Shown: piece by piece, positions 22,031-32,497 of the stretch
How positions within the stretch are numbered: the first letter of the stretch is position 1
Layout: each line of letters opens with the position of its first letter
Assembly (NCBI GenBank): GCA_023078685.1
Contig: JALGAS010000002.1
Location: 3,596,001-3,660,000 of the forward strand
Length of the DNA stretch: 64,000 bases
Direction of reading: 5' to 3'
From: Neopestalotiopsis rosae
Taxonomy: Eukaryota; Ascomycota; Sordariomycetes; Amphisphaeriales; Sporocadaceae
The notes under the pieces: generated by a model
The model's input: the letters and a program-made list of their open reading frames with translations, nothing else
What the model was told of the DNA's origin: nothing
The model's database searches: none
Made by a program: the position numbers and the translations under genes

Positions 22031-22849
22031 CTATACGTTCATTGTTTCATCTTCGTCATCGTCTTTGAACAGGTCGAATAATACAAACTGCTTGGGGTCC
22101 GGCTCAGTATTCACTGAGTCGTCGACGTCTATTTGACCAATGATGCCAAAGGCACTCCATTGTTCAGCAAAAGCTTGTCGGAGCGTGTCCACCGTGGCTT
22201 GAGACACGCCCGCTCGGACATTGGGATAAATGTTGATAATGTCAGATGGGAACTGACGCCATATAACACGGAAAGATCGCGCGACACGGTACACAGTCGG
22301 ATCATCCCTAGGAAATCCCGTCAAGACCGTTTGGAGGAGTTCTTCCATCCGCAACCGCCCTCTCCGGGTAGGATTAGGATCACGATGGAACAAGACTTCT
22401 TCGGAACGCCGCGTACCAATCCAACCTACACCAGGGAAAGGTGGCTGTTGAACAAGCATGCGTCGCCAGCTAGCCTCCGGTCGGCGATAGGCTTCAAGTC
22501 GGTCTTTGATCCAGGGGAGATCGGGAAAGGGGGCGTCGTGCTCTGGAGCGATCGGATATTTTGTTAGCGAGATGAAACGAAGGTCCTGGTTCGGTGCTGC
22601 ATTAGCATGCTCAAAGACAAAGGGGAAATGCTTCGCTAAAAGGGCATTATGAGTAGGCGTCGCAAGCGCATCCTCAAGGAAAAATAATTTCCTTTGCAGG
22701 GACTCAAAATTGTCAATAGTCGTCTTCCAGGAGCGGCATACACGTTGGCAAGATACTAGCAGTGTATGGATGTCGACCTCGCATAGGATCAATACGAGAA
22801 TCTCCATGATCGCAAGGACCCGAGCGGCGGCTGGCCTGCTATTGGCCAT
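22031..22849 (-). CDS. F-box domain protein
   Basis: 272 aa, one exon. The N-terminal F-box-like domain (about residues 9-55) is seen as VLAIMEILVLILCEVDIHTL followed by LVSCQRVCRSWKTTI, with the usual Leu/Ile, Val-C-R-x-W spacing. F-box proteins bring substrates to SCF ubiquitin ligases through Skp1. Downstream, an FPFVFEHAN stretch and short Trp/Pro blocks match the fast-evolving C-terminal parts common in filamentous fungi. There are no recognisable WD40 or LRR repeats. The C-terminus is acidic (KDDDEDETMNV). The substrate is unknown. The promoter is divergent from the nucleoside hydrolase gene. Confidence 0.82.
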   Translation of the reverse strand: MANSRPAAARVLAIMEILVLILCEVDIHTLLVSCQRVCRSWKTTIDNFESLQRKLFFLEDALATPTHNALLAKHFPFVFEHANAAPNQDLRFISLTKYPIAPEHDAPFPDLPWIKDRLEAYRRPEASWRRMLVQQPPFPGVGWIGTRRSEEVLFHRDPNPTRRGRLRMEELLQTVLTGFPRDDPTVYRVARSFRVIWRQFPSDIINIYPNVRAGVSQATVDTLRQAFAEQWSAFGIIGQIDVDDSVNTEPDPKQFVLFDLFKDDDEDETMNV

Positions 22850-23611
22850 CTTGATTCAACTCGTTATGACTCTTGGAAAGAATATCTCGAGTTCCTGTGT
22901 GTACCGGTGAAACAGAGATGCCGCTTCATGTGACTGATGATTGTATCACTATACTGGCACGGTGTTGAGGCTATCTTATATTTATATCAAGGTTGATCTC
23001 GCCTTTCTCATAATTACAACCCCTTTGCAACATGCCGATCGTTGCCGCACTATATGCAGTGTAAACTATTGACGACAAAGCAAGTTCGTTAGCATTGTTC
23101 GACTTCGACAACAATGTGCTGAACAAACTCATTGTCCGGGTCTTGGGAAGATTCAGGTTTCTGACGAGGGTTATCTCTTCGTCGCAGCACATCTATGCGG
23201 TATGATGATCCAGCTATACACAAAAATAATCAGGTGATAAAACAATGTCAATTAAACACACTCAGGATCTAAAAATCCAATACGAGATCTCGCCAAGACT
23301 GATAAACACAATCCACCAAGACAGTTGAAGACCCTGACCTGGTATATAATAAACCATGGAAGCCCCACTGCGACTTCGAAGATGCTAGGCCGTGTCTGTA
23401 CTAATGAGCAGCGATAGCATATCTTCTCCCCTACAATCATTACGCAAGCAAAATATCCTTATCGCTTCATCGGATTCATCGGAGGTAGATATGAAGTGTG
23501 TTTCTCATAAAGATCGTTGTGAGATCTTTAGCGAATTGCTTTCCTCTTGGTTGCGCGTCTCTGAATTCGATAACCCAGCACTTACACAAAGCGCGTCTGA
23601 CCACCGACACA
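22850..23611. other. Divergent promoter region
   Basis: 762 bp between the F-box gene (minus) and the nucleoside hydrolase (plus). AT-rich. It contains a TATA-like element near 23343 oriented to the hydrolase. Confidence 0.5.
23343..23350 (+). promoter_or_regulatory. TATA-like element
   Basis: TATATAAT lies about 260 bp before the nucleoside hydrolase ATG at 23612. It is plausible but not strongly supported. Confidence 0.35.
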
Positions 23612-24732
23612 ATGGTTCGGTTGTGGCTGCCGCTAGTGCTGCTCCTGTCCCGTCTGGGATATGCAGCATGCAATTCGACCCGAAAGAACTTGATCATAGA
23701 CACGGACTTGTTCAGTGACGTCGAGTATGTACTCCATGACCCATCGCGCAATGTATAGAACTAATATATTTGAACCAGTGACGCTGGTGCGCTTCTCATC
23801 GCCGCGACGGCATCAAACGTCAATCTGTTGGCTGTCAACATCAATTACCCCTCGTCGTATTCGGCGTGGTGCGCTTCCGCCATTGTCGCGCACTATGGCC
23901 TAGATGTTCCCATCGGCATTCGGACGCCCTTCGCCAACGTCTCCTACTTTGATGATTTCTACTACCAGATGGGAGAGTATGCCAGCAAAATCGCTTACCA
24001 CCACTCTGGAGGCAACTTGACTTTCGGCAACTCCGATGGTGCCTGGGACGCTGTGACTCTCTATCGCAAGGTCCTCTCCGAAGCAGAGGACAACAGTGTG
24101 ACTATTGCATCGATCGGTTTCTTCGAAAACGTGAGTACCTGAAAAACTAAATAAGTGTTTTATGAGAACCCATGGCTCACATTCTATAGCTCTCGGGCTT
24201 GTTGAACTCAACCGCAGACGAGTACTCCAGCCTAGATGGACCAGCCCTAGTCTCCGCCAAGGTATCGGAGCTGGTCATCATGGGCGGCAACTACCCATCC
24301 GGCTACGAATACAACTTTTGGGGTGATAATCCAACTGCCACCGCCCATGTTGTCAACAACTGGAATGGAACCATTGTATACTCGGGTGCCGATTTGGGCG
24401 GTAACGTTACAAGTGGTGCCCTTTTCATTGCTCAAGGCCCCGAGAATGATCCTGTGCGCCAGGCGTATCTGTACTATACGCACGGCGGTGCTCGATACTC
24501 GTGGGATCCCTTGACCGTGGTATATGCGGTCGATGGATTGTCTTCTAGGCTCTTTCAGTATGGCAATGACTACGGATACAACTATGTCCATCCCAACGGC
24601 TCAAACGAGTGGGTGTTCGATGATAAAGTCACCAATCAGCATTGGCTCAACTTGAAGACGGATAATGTTACAGCGGGCGCCACCTTGGATACTATGTTCT
24701 TGAGCAGGGCCTGGTCGGCTGTGCAGGGCTAG
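23612..24732 (+). CDS. Secreted inosine/uridine-preferring nucleoside hydrolase
   Basis: 335 aa from three exons: 23612-23724, 23779-24130 and 24190-24732. The N-terminus MVRLWLPLVLLLSRLGYAA is a clear signal peptide. Joining exons 1 and 2 rebuilds the calcium-binding signature IDTDLFSDVDDAGALLIAA, the defining DTDxxxDxDD motif of the family, which splits ribonucleosides to base and ribose. Further family elements are VSELVIMGGNYPSG (the MGG motif) and, near the C-terminus, YSWDPLTVVYAV carrying the conserved Asp that ligates calcium. Several Asn-X-Ser/Thr sites fit secretion. The role is probably nucleoside scavenging outside the cell. Some secreted fungal members act at hosts, but nothing here decides that. 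Confidence 0.9.
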
Positions 24733-25082
24733 AGTAACCCTCGCTTAATACGGGAGCCAGATAATCCCAGTCAAGCAATAGCGCATATTATGCGTCCAGG
24801 CCGAGGGAGATGCTAGGACGGTGCTGTAGCTGAATTGTATTTGTCGATAATGTAATGAAAACCTTTTCCAAACCCTCTATTGGATGCCTCTTCAAACCGT
24901 CATTCTGAGTAACCTTGTGCGCCCTGCGCCGCTGAATCTGTGTTCGCCAGCTGACTAGTTCCGTTAAAAAAAAAAAAAAAAAAGTAATAATACACAAATA
25001 AGCAAAATTTGTCCTTCAAGCTTAAGTGAATGGCAAACCAAATATTTCGCCAGCTCCCCAACCATGTCATTCAATCCAATCG
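24733..25082. other. Convergent 3' intergenic region
   Basis: 350 bp between convergent genes, with an uninterrupted 18-A tract at 24966-24983. No gene seen. Confidence 0.5.
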
Positions 25083-25658
25083 TTAGTCTTCGTGAATACC
25101 CAAAATGATCTGTTGCTCCTGTAATTGGAAAACGTCCGTGAGGCTACCCCCAATCGTCCCAAGGAACAAGAAGAAGGGGCTGAGATAGTTGTGGTTGGGA
25201 TATGCACAAATGCCGGCCAGGGGACAAAGCAAATTGACCATGACCCAAAGATATACTGTTCGACTTCTCCGGTTGTTGTGCCACGTTGGTTGGGTGACTC
25301 GCAGGTAAAGCCCGACATACTGCATGACAGCTGATTGTATGATGCAAAGATGGTCGGCATCTCCCGCGAGGGCAGAATGGCGTTCCCCAATCTTGATGGA
25401 CACAGCATACGTCTGGACGGCTGTCATGGCGATGCAAATAGCGAGTGACAGGATTGCAGCGACATCAATGTGCTAGAACCATAATTTGGATCAGCAACTA
25501 GCTAGCTTGAAAACATGGTATGGGTAAATACGAAGCTCACAATGAATGTTCCCCTAAGTCTAGCCAAGATAACTGTGGGTGTCAGCTGTAAGCCGAAACA
25601 ATTCAATAGACACAGAATGAAGTGATTGGAAGATCTCACCCAATAGAATCGCCATCAT
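25083..25658 (-). CDS. Small multi-pass membrane protein (predicted)
   Basis: A hand-built model of 146 aa from exons 25658-25640, 25572-25541 and 25472-25083, all GT-AG and in phase. Translation gives hydrophobic stretches MMAILLVILARL, DVAAILSLAICIAMTAV, VYLWVMVNLLCPLAGICAY and SPFFLFLGTIGGSL, so three or four membrane passes separated by short polar loops. I do not recognise the family. The 114-residue C-terminal part is a single clean frame and is the better supported portion. The first two short exons are less certain and a further 5' exon could exist. Confidence 0.5.
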
Positions 25659-27250
25659 TTTTTTTGGACTAGCGCGAGGCAAGGATTCAGGTGAAAGCTC
25701 TATAGTCTGTACACCGTCGGTGTTGTTTCACTTAGGATCAACTATTTGAATTCTCTAACAACAACAAGAGAAGAGCTGAACTTGTCTCGTATTTTTCAGA
25801 GTTCATTGTTTGTGGGAAGAACAGATTATATGTTGCGAAACCCATCTGAATTCCGCCTCTCATGCACCTATTCTGCTCCCGGCTTCTATCTCTTACGTCC
25901 TCATCAGCGTCAGCCATGCTTGTGTTGTAGTAGGTGATGCGGGTCACATCGGTTTTCGGGACCATAATCACTTCCCAATCTTTCTATCACCTTGGCATGA
26001 TCCGGAAATTGGGGTTTGGTTTGGGGGAAGGAGAGCATTTAAGAGTTGGGAAGCCGAGCATAGCCGTGATCAGGGTTGCATCCAGCGGTGCGGAACTGGC
26101 GGCCAAAGGCGGAGGGCCAGCAATAACCGCACATGCAGGGCTCTCGGTCAAAAGTGTAACGCTGGATTGGCCTTCTCATCAACAGTATTGTACGGCAGTA
26201 AGGTCCTCAGCCTGATGAAGGTGGCTGTGAAATCGGTTTATGCCGAGAGCTAATACGTAGGCTGATTTTCGGCTTTGTCAGTCTCTCGTTCTTACCTCTG
26301 GTTTTGGCCCCCAAATTCCACTTGCAACCCGTTTCAGGCTGATGACTCTACCTCTGATATGCCAAGAAACTGCTTCAGAGCAGAAATCCGGATTCTCCAA
26401 CTTTGCACGCAGTAAGCGTGTGCCTGATACGCAGCTAGTTCCATCACAGAATCTGGAGGTGACTGTCAAAATAGAATGAATTTATGATTTAAGATTGAGG
26501 TGACTGCAAAGGTTTCCTTCTAACGAGTCAAAGTCCGCTGTGCGTCTGAGACGAAGGTGTAAATGTTCACCCACTCCATAGAGCACCGAAATTCTACAGG
26601 TACTGACTCCAAACAAGATTACATTTCATATCTGGTATGATTGATACGCCACATGTGGCTGAAGTCTGTAGCTATCCATTTACATGCTAAGGAGGCTGCT
26701 GGTTCAACGGGAAGGGCTTTCTATCCCGTTTATGTGCACGTTAGAATTTTTTGAACTTGTAAGAATCACCTCAATATTATCTTCATTTCTTCGATACGGT
26801 CGTATCAATGATTGTCGTAAGGACCAGATTATTCGGATACGACCTGGTACATGATTTGTGGCCGTGCATTGTGGCACTGGGATGCCAAAAGACCGTTCGA
26901 CCAAGAAACCATGTTAATCGATGTTCTTTGCACCTTCTTTAAGTGTGCCCAAGAACCACTCTAACCACACCCCTCGGGTGATACTCGAGAAGGGTTATCA
27001 AGTCTGTTTGTGTACACATTATGTTCTCAGATTTCTACTATGAATTTTGGATACTGGTCGTAGCAGCTTCAGCTGGATGATTTTCACTGAAACTCACAGT
27101 GTGCTTGATATTAGTATTGGTGTTCGCAGAATATAAAGTTGGAGGAAATGGGTAGATAATGGAATCAAATTTAATTGATAATTCCAGCTGCGTTTCGCGA
27201 GTTCTACTAAAGATAAGATGCAACTGAGAGACGATGAAAGAATGTGCGTT
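25659..27250. other. 1.6 kb intergenic region, nothing recognised
   Basis: Moderately AT-rich with many stops in all frames. It holds the 3' end of the MDR oxidoreductase and the promoter of the small membrane protein. No RNA or repeat was recognised. Confidence 0.5.
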
Positions 27251-28372
27251 CTAAGTCTTGCTGTGGTCAATGTGAATAACAACCTTAGCGAAGTGCTTCT
27301 TCATTTTCAGCCGCCTGTAAGCATCCTTCCCTTCCGCTAATTCAAAAACTACGTCATCGACAGCAGGCCTGATATTGTTATCGTCGATGAACTTGACGAG
27401 CTCGCGAAATTGTGCCCGATTGCCCCCGAGAACACCGCGAACATTACAGGTATGAAGCAATGCGGCAAAGAGTGGAACCATGTCGACGTCGTAGCCGACC
27501 TGGCCTACGACCATGATACTTCCATCTGCGCGCACGGCCGCGAGTGATTGGCCTAGAGTTTCATTGCCGCCAACGTCAACCACGGTATCAAAGCCTCTTC
27601 CCCCTGGGGTGAACTTTCTGGCCTCTGATCCCCAGTTCTCTGGGTTCGTGCGATAGTTGATTGTATGGGCAGCACCCAGAGAGCGTAGGCGTGTTGCCTT
27701 TTCCTCCGTCGAAGTAGTAGCGACAATATTGGCCCCTGCTGCGACTGCGAGCTGGAGTGTTGCAACGCTCACGCCGCCGGTGCCCTGGACGAGTACCCAG
27801 GTTTTCGGACCGACCTCGGACCCCTTACGACCGAAGAGAGAGTTCCATGCCGTGGTCCAGGTACACGTCAGAGTCGAGGCAGCGAGGAAATCGAGAGACT
27901 TGGGTGCGAGAACAAGAGCTTTCTCAGAGAATACACCGTGAGAGCGGAGTGTGCCATCTGTTCCCTGGCCTAGCATCAAAGGCACATCTGCCATGGTGGA
28001 AGGTGCATCGTCGCCTCTAGACTCGGCAACATGGGGAGCAAACTGCGTCACAACGCGATCTCCGGGTTGGAAGTCTTGAACAGATGATCCGACAGCCTCA
28101 ACAACGCCCGCTCCGTCGCAGCCCGGTACAATGGGTGGCTTGATTGGCCCATTTACACCCTATTGAGAGTTAGAATTTCCTGTCATGTTGTCGTTATGGG
28201 AACTCACAACCGGGCCTGCGATGACAAGCTCGCGATAGTTCAAGCTGGCAGCGTGCAGCTTGACAAGAACCTCGTTCGGTTGAAGGTCAGATTGCTTTGG
28301 GATGTCAACGTGTTGAAATTCGAGCGATTTCTCAAAGCCATCCTGGCTGTTTAATATCCACTGGCGGGCCAT
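27251..28372 (-). CDS. MDR-superfamily alcohol dehydrogenase-like oxidoreductase
   Basis: 357 aa from exons 28372-28208 and 28159-27251, with a 48-nt intron. The protein shows the GroES-like N-terminal fold (LNYRELVIA, PIVPGCDGAGVVEAVGSSV, PGDRVV) and the Rossmann domain with VLVQGTGGVSVATLQLA (the GxGGVx NADP site) and a TSTEEKATRLRSLGA loop. The usual catalytic zinc Cys near residue 45 is replaced (LNYRELV), so it is probably a zinc-independent NADP(H) reductase of the quinone/enoyl-reductase branch. Likely cytosolic, substrate unknown. A TATAAATA box lies 93 bp upstream of the ATG. It is divergent from a regulator-like gene over 430 bp, which suggests local control. Confidence 0.9.
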
Positions 28373-28464
28373 TTCGTTGTATTATGGAGGACTTCTGTGA
28401 GTGCAATGATCGCAGCGTGTATGAATGCACTGGAACTTGAACGCAATAAAGGCTGCCGCTGGCA

Positions 28465-28472
28465 TATTTATA
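28465..28472 (-). promoter_or_regulatory. TATA box (TATAAATA) of the oxidoreductase
   Basis: Consensus TATAAATA on the minus strand, 93 bp upstream of the oxidoreductase ATG at 28372. Spacing is ordinary for a fungal core promoter. Confidence 0.65.
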
Positions 28473-28613
28473 CTCTTACTGAGTGCCTATACTAAATTGA
28501 CACCGTTTTCCATATTACAGTATTCACTCCTTGGTCAAGAAGTGCAAATACTATCAACTACCAAGTCCATGAAGTGCAAAGCTATGATTGGCCGAGAGGA
28601 TAAAGTTCCACCT

Positions 28614-28787
28614 AAAATTGATTTTCCCATCTGGGTATAACGCCAGTCTATGATTAGAAAGCATGCATTACTCATACAACCAACAAACGCGGCGCGTACA
28701 CTGGTACCTGCAGCTCAAAATCACCCAGATTACCCCGATCTTTCATTTCATCCATTTTCTTAACCCAGATTTCAAAATTGATTTTCC
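28614..28787. repeat. Two exact 14-bp direct repeats in a divergent promoter
   Basis: AAAATTGATTTTCC occurs at 28614-28627 and 28774-28787, 160 bp apart. The core AAAAT-TG-ATTTT is itself nearly palindromic, so a dimeric regulator could bind it. The regulator encoded next door is a candidate, by inference only. Confidence 0.6.
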
Positions 28788-28802
28788 TATTACAGACTAG
28801 CC

Positions 28803-30212
28803 ATGGCTTCATCATTTACATTTGTCAACACCACCGACGGTGCTGCTCTGTCTCACGCGGCCTCGAAGCAGATGAGAGCGCACGTTACTAAGACGAACTT
28901 TGCAAAGCGGCGTCAGCGACTAGGCAAAGCGCCGCCCCAGCCAGGGAGGACGAATGTTCGCGGTTCCATGACGATGCATCAAGGCCCAAATGCCCCTGTG
29001 CAAAGTGCACTCGTAGCAGGGTTTCACAAGAGATGGCATCCGTCCTTGTTAGAGGCTCGGGATTCGGACGACCCTCAAGCCCAATTCAGTAGGGTGTTCC
29101 CGTCTGATTTACCATTTGTAACTTGCTAAATTACTTCAGTGGTAAAATTCTGGGGGTCCCTTTTTGCGCCTTTCGGCAGTCTACCAGCTAGCACCCATGA
29201 ACATGATTGGCAGAATCTCATATGCTCTGAACCCTCTCTTCTGCATACGACTGTTGCCATTGGGATTCGTCACTGGGCATCCGAGAAAGAATATCAGAGG
29301 GTAGCCGATGAATACTGGTCGAGTGCTACCAAGACCCTCATTGAGCACATATCGTCTGGAACGGCCTATACGGATGCTGTCATTGGGACAGTCATGACAA
29401 TGGCATTTGGAGAGCGTCTTGTGCAGAATAATGCCGCCTGGAAAGTCCATATAGACGGATTAACCGGGATGCTCAACCAACGATACGAGCGCGGTGAGCG
29501 GACTCTGCCACCTTGGCTCTATGAGATGGTGATTTCGTAAGCTTTTCTGTTTACTCCTGACAACTCTTACAGAAGGGCCAATCTAACGCGCATCAGAGAT
29601 GCCACAAATTATGTGCTGGGCTTTCCACGGTGGTACCATCCGCAGCTCGCTCAGGTCATCTGCAAATATGGACTTCCTGCGATCTCAGATATAGAAAAAA
29701 TGTGCAGTGCCCTCGTCGAGGTTCTCAAGTCAATCGACGAGGTACAGGCGGCCCTGCCGAGTCAAACGTCTGGACTCAAGGAGTTAGAAATAGACAGGCG
29801 AGTACGTGACATTTTGCGACAGGCCCGAGCACTGCGAGCCAACGACACGCCGTGCGTCTGCATAACCGCCACGACAGTCGAGCTCATTCTCACTTTGTCC
29901 TGGCCACAACACGACCTCGCCGTTGAGGGCGCTGCTACCGCCGAAGAGATGCGACAAGCGCTTGGTCGCTTCTGTGTTCGGCCCTGCTGCTATGCGGACC
30001 TCACCTCGGGGTACCTAATGATTGGTGCAATAGCAGCAGACGAGGGATCAGAAACGAGGCAATGGTTCATTTCAAGGCTGAAAGACTCATTGGCTTCCGT
30101 GAGAGCCGACGGCAGTCCCATCGACACTACAGAGGCACTGAAAGCAGAATTTGTTGACAAAGTTGGGTCTATGCTATACTCAAACGTATTGTGGAACGAC
30201 ATCTTTGCATGA
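28803..30212 (+). CDS. Fungal transcription-factor-like protein without zinc cluster
   Basis: 432 aa from exons 28803-29088, 29140-29536 and 29597-30212, all in phase. The N-terminus (MASSFTFVNTTDG, then MRAHVTKTNFAKRRQRL) is the standard beginning of a large fungal family annotated as fungal-specific transcription factor domain (Fungal_trans_2/DUF3468). These carry the regulatory middle domain but no Zn2Cys6 motif. The rest is helical: SEPSLLHTTVAIGIRHWA, TDAVIGTVMTMAFGE and WKVHIDGLTGMLNQR match the family's conserved helices. No Cys-rich cluster was found in exon 1 or upstream. It may act as a cofactor or as a diverged regulator. It is divergent from the MDR oxidoreductase. Confidence 0.82.
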
Positions 30213-31173
30213 TGAAATCATCGATCAGCAAGCTTTTTGGTGTCGCAGCCGTTCTAATCCAAGACCGGCAGATCGAACACGGACACCGGAGCAAGGCTGC
30301 GTATTTTCGTCCGAAAGAACAGCGACAAGCGTTGGACGGAGTCGGGCCATGGAGAAGAGAAAGGGCAGGAATGCAAGGTATCCGGAGCTGAACTCAGCTT
30401 GGATTCTCCATTCATTTTGCCATCTTTCTTGGCAGCGGTCGAATGGAGTATGGCCCTTCCCAAGCTGAAGAAAAGCGATCCTATTTATTCGGCGCTGGTC
30501 AAGTGCTGGTCGTTCAGCATCTCCTGAACCTCGCGCCGTCATTGGTGGGTTGGTTTCTCCGCTGCAGAAGCTCTCCCCGTATTATGGAGTGGGTTCCGGT
30601 TCCGGTGGACCGCGCACTATAGCCCTTCTCGCTCTCGAATGCCGACAACTGCGGCAGTAGTGACTGTTTCCCGGACCTTTCATCGACAAGAAGCTGTTGA
30701 TTAGCGTCACTACAGATTCTGTCTATACCATTTTCCAGGCCGATACAGCGATTTCGTTCCTGCTAAGTGCACCTTAGGAGGAGTCAATTCGCGGAAATGG
30801 TTCCCATACCTCTCTTCCAATGGCGCGATGTCGACTCCCTCAATTAGTCCGCACGTATAATCCAGGACCATGCCGGGTTGAATCAATTAGGTAATTCCGG
30901 CTTGCTTTGAGTACAAGATCTGTCAGGAACAAGCGATTCCATGACGTTGAAAGACCGCAGGACTACGATCTACGGACGAGAGGATACCGGGGGCCGGCTC
31001 GCAACGCGGAGGCCTATTGTGAGGAACTCTTTCGTGCCAGTCTACGCAAAGCAAGATACAAGCTCTCATTCAAACATAAATATGGCTTCGCATCTCTTCA
31101 ATATCGAAAGCAATCCAGACCTTTCAAAGCACCCGCACCGGTTTCTCGCACATCTACCTCTAAGTTCATCATT
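30213..31173. other. Intergenic region, regulator to esterase
   Basis: 961 bp between two plus-strand genes. The frame of the esterase stays open upstream to about 30907, but the signal peptide starts at 31174, so the upstream part is read as leader. Confidence 0.5.
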
Positions 31174-31992
31174 ATGAAAGGGTTCCTTACTTACCTTACG
31201 GCTCTGCCCGCCTTCCTCAGCTTGGTCGACGCAGTTTCGATCAAGAGAGCATCAAAGGACCCATACTTTCTGCTCATTGGCGACTCTACCGTCGCGGTGA
31301 ATGGTGGCTGGGGCGACGGCTTCTTGGCCTATCTCACCAACGGAGCCGAGGGCGAGAATCGCGGCAAGAGCGGATCTACGACTGCCTCGTGGAAGGCCAA
31401 TGGCAGATGGGCGGACCTTCTCTCGACTGTTGCAGAAGAGAAGGACACCTATGAGCCCATTGTGACCATTCAGTTTGGCCACAATGACCAAAAGTCCCTG
31501 ACTCTGGACGAATACCGAGCCAACCTGGTCAACATTACCACGACCCTGAAGGAGGCTGGAGCCACGCCAGTAAGTTCTCGCAGTCGAAAAGTCCAGCGCA
31601 CCACTTAGTTGTCCTCCATGCTAATCTGTCCTGAATAGATCATCATCACGCCGCTCACGCGCCGCAACTTTGACGGCGACGAAGTAGAGCAAGACTTCAA
31701 GGATTGGAGAGGCAAGGGAATCGCCGTAGCCAAGGAGGTCGGGATCAAGTGGCTGGATCTCACCCAGGCGAGCACAACGTACATCAACGCCATTGGTGCC
31801 GAGAACGCTTCATACTATGACCTGAGCGACGGAGACGGCACGCACCTCAACACGCACGGCCAGACGGTCTTTGGGCGCATGGTGGCGGACCTGTTGCTTG
31901 AGAAGCGCACTGATCTCTCCTCGTTCTTTACCTCGGATGAGGCACTGAGCGACAAGATCTGGGCTGGAGAATTTGCTACCGGTGACGAATGA
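31174..31992 (+). CDS. Secreted SGNH esterase, rhamnogalacturonan acetylesterase-like
   Basis: 249 aa from exons 31174-31569 and 31639-31992. Signal peptide MKGFLTYLTALPAFLSLVDA. The four SGNH blocks are visible: GDST (block I, catalytic Ser), NRGKSGSTT (block II Gly), QFGHNDQK (block III Asn) and DGTHLNTHG (block V Asp and His). The IGDSTVAV opening and the GHND and DGTHLN forms match rhamnogalacturonan acetylesterases (CE12-type), which remove acetyl groups from pectin backbone, and related fungal carbohydrate esterases. Asn-X-Thr sites fit secretion. Length is normal for the family. The exact substrate (pectin or another acetylated glycan) is inferred from family only. Confidence 0.9.
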
Positions 31993-32497
31993 GTCGAGTT
32001 GTGAACTGTTATAGTCGAGAATTTATCTGTTGAATTTGGCATACGTTTCATTCGATTGATTGTACCATTACCTTGTTCAGTGTTGGCGATAGCTCATATG
32101 TAGCAACGGATGGTAGCGGGGGAATGTTGTATCAAAATAAGGCTTATGTTATTGATCCTTGCTCGCAACATCAAAAGCCGCAATTGAATCGCAGCCCAGT
32201 CCATTTTACATGGATGCCATTTACTTGGTGTCTCTACTGGACGACTGACTCGCTCAAATGAATATAATATTATGCTGTAGTATGATGATAGCGTACCGGG
32301 GTGTTATAGGGAATCCACCCACCATTGAGCACTAAACTTGGTCCACTAATGGGGCCCTGCATGCGGGGCGCTAATCAGCGATAAGCCATCCTTATCGTGA
32401 AATTTCAAGAATTATCTTTTCCAGGTGCTGAGACTCAACCATCCAAACCTGCGATCTCCCAGCAATTCGACCTTCCCAGCGGAGGATAATCGTCGCA
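31993..32497. other. Intergenic region, esterase to spb4
   Basis: 505 bp, AT-rich first half and GC-richer before the helicase start. No gene seen. Confidence 0.5.

Larger units (their letters stand above)
28373..28802. promoter_or_regulatory. Divergent promoter, oxidoreductase / regulator
   Basis: 430 bp between two start codons. It contains a minus-strand TATA box (28465-28472) and two exact copies of AAAATTGATTTTCC (28614-28627 and 28774-28787). Confidence 0.6.

Noticed and set aside
23356..23388. Eleven-codon upstream ORF before the nucleoside hydrolase
   Set aside because: It begins six bases after the TATA-like element, so it would lie upstream of the expected transcript start.
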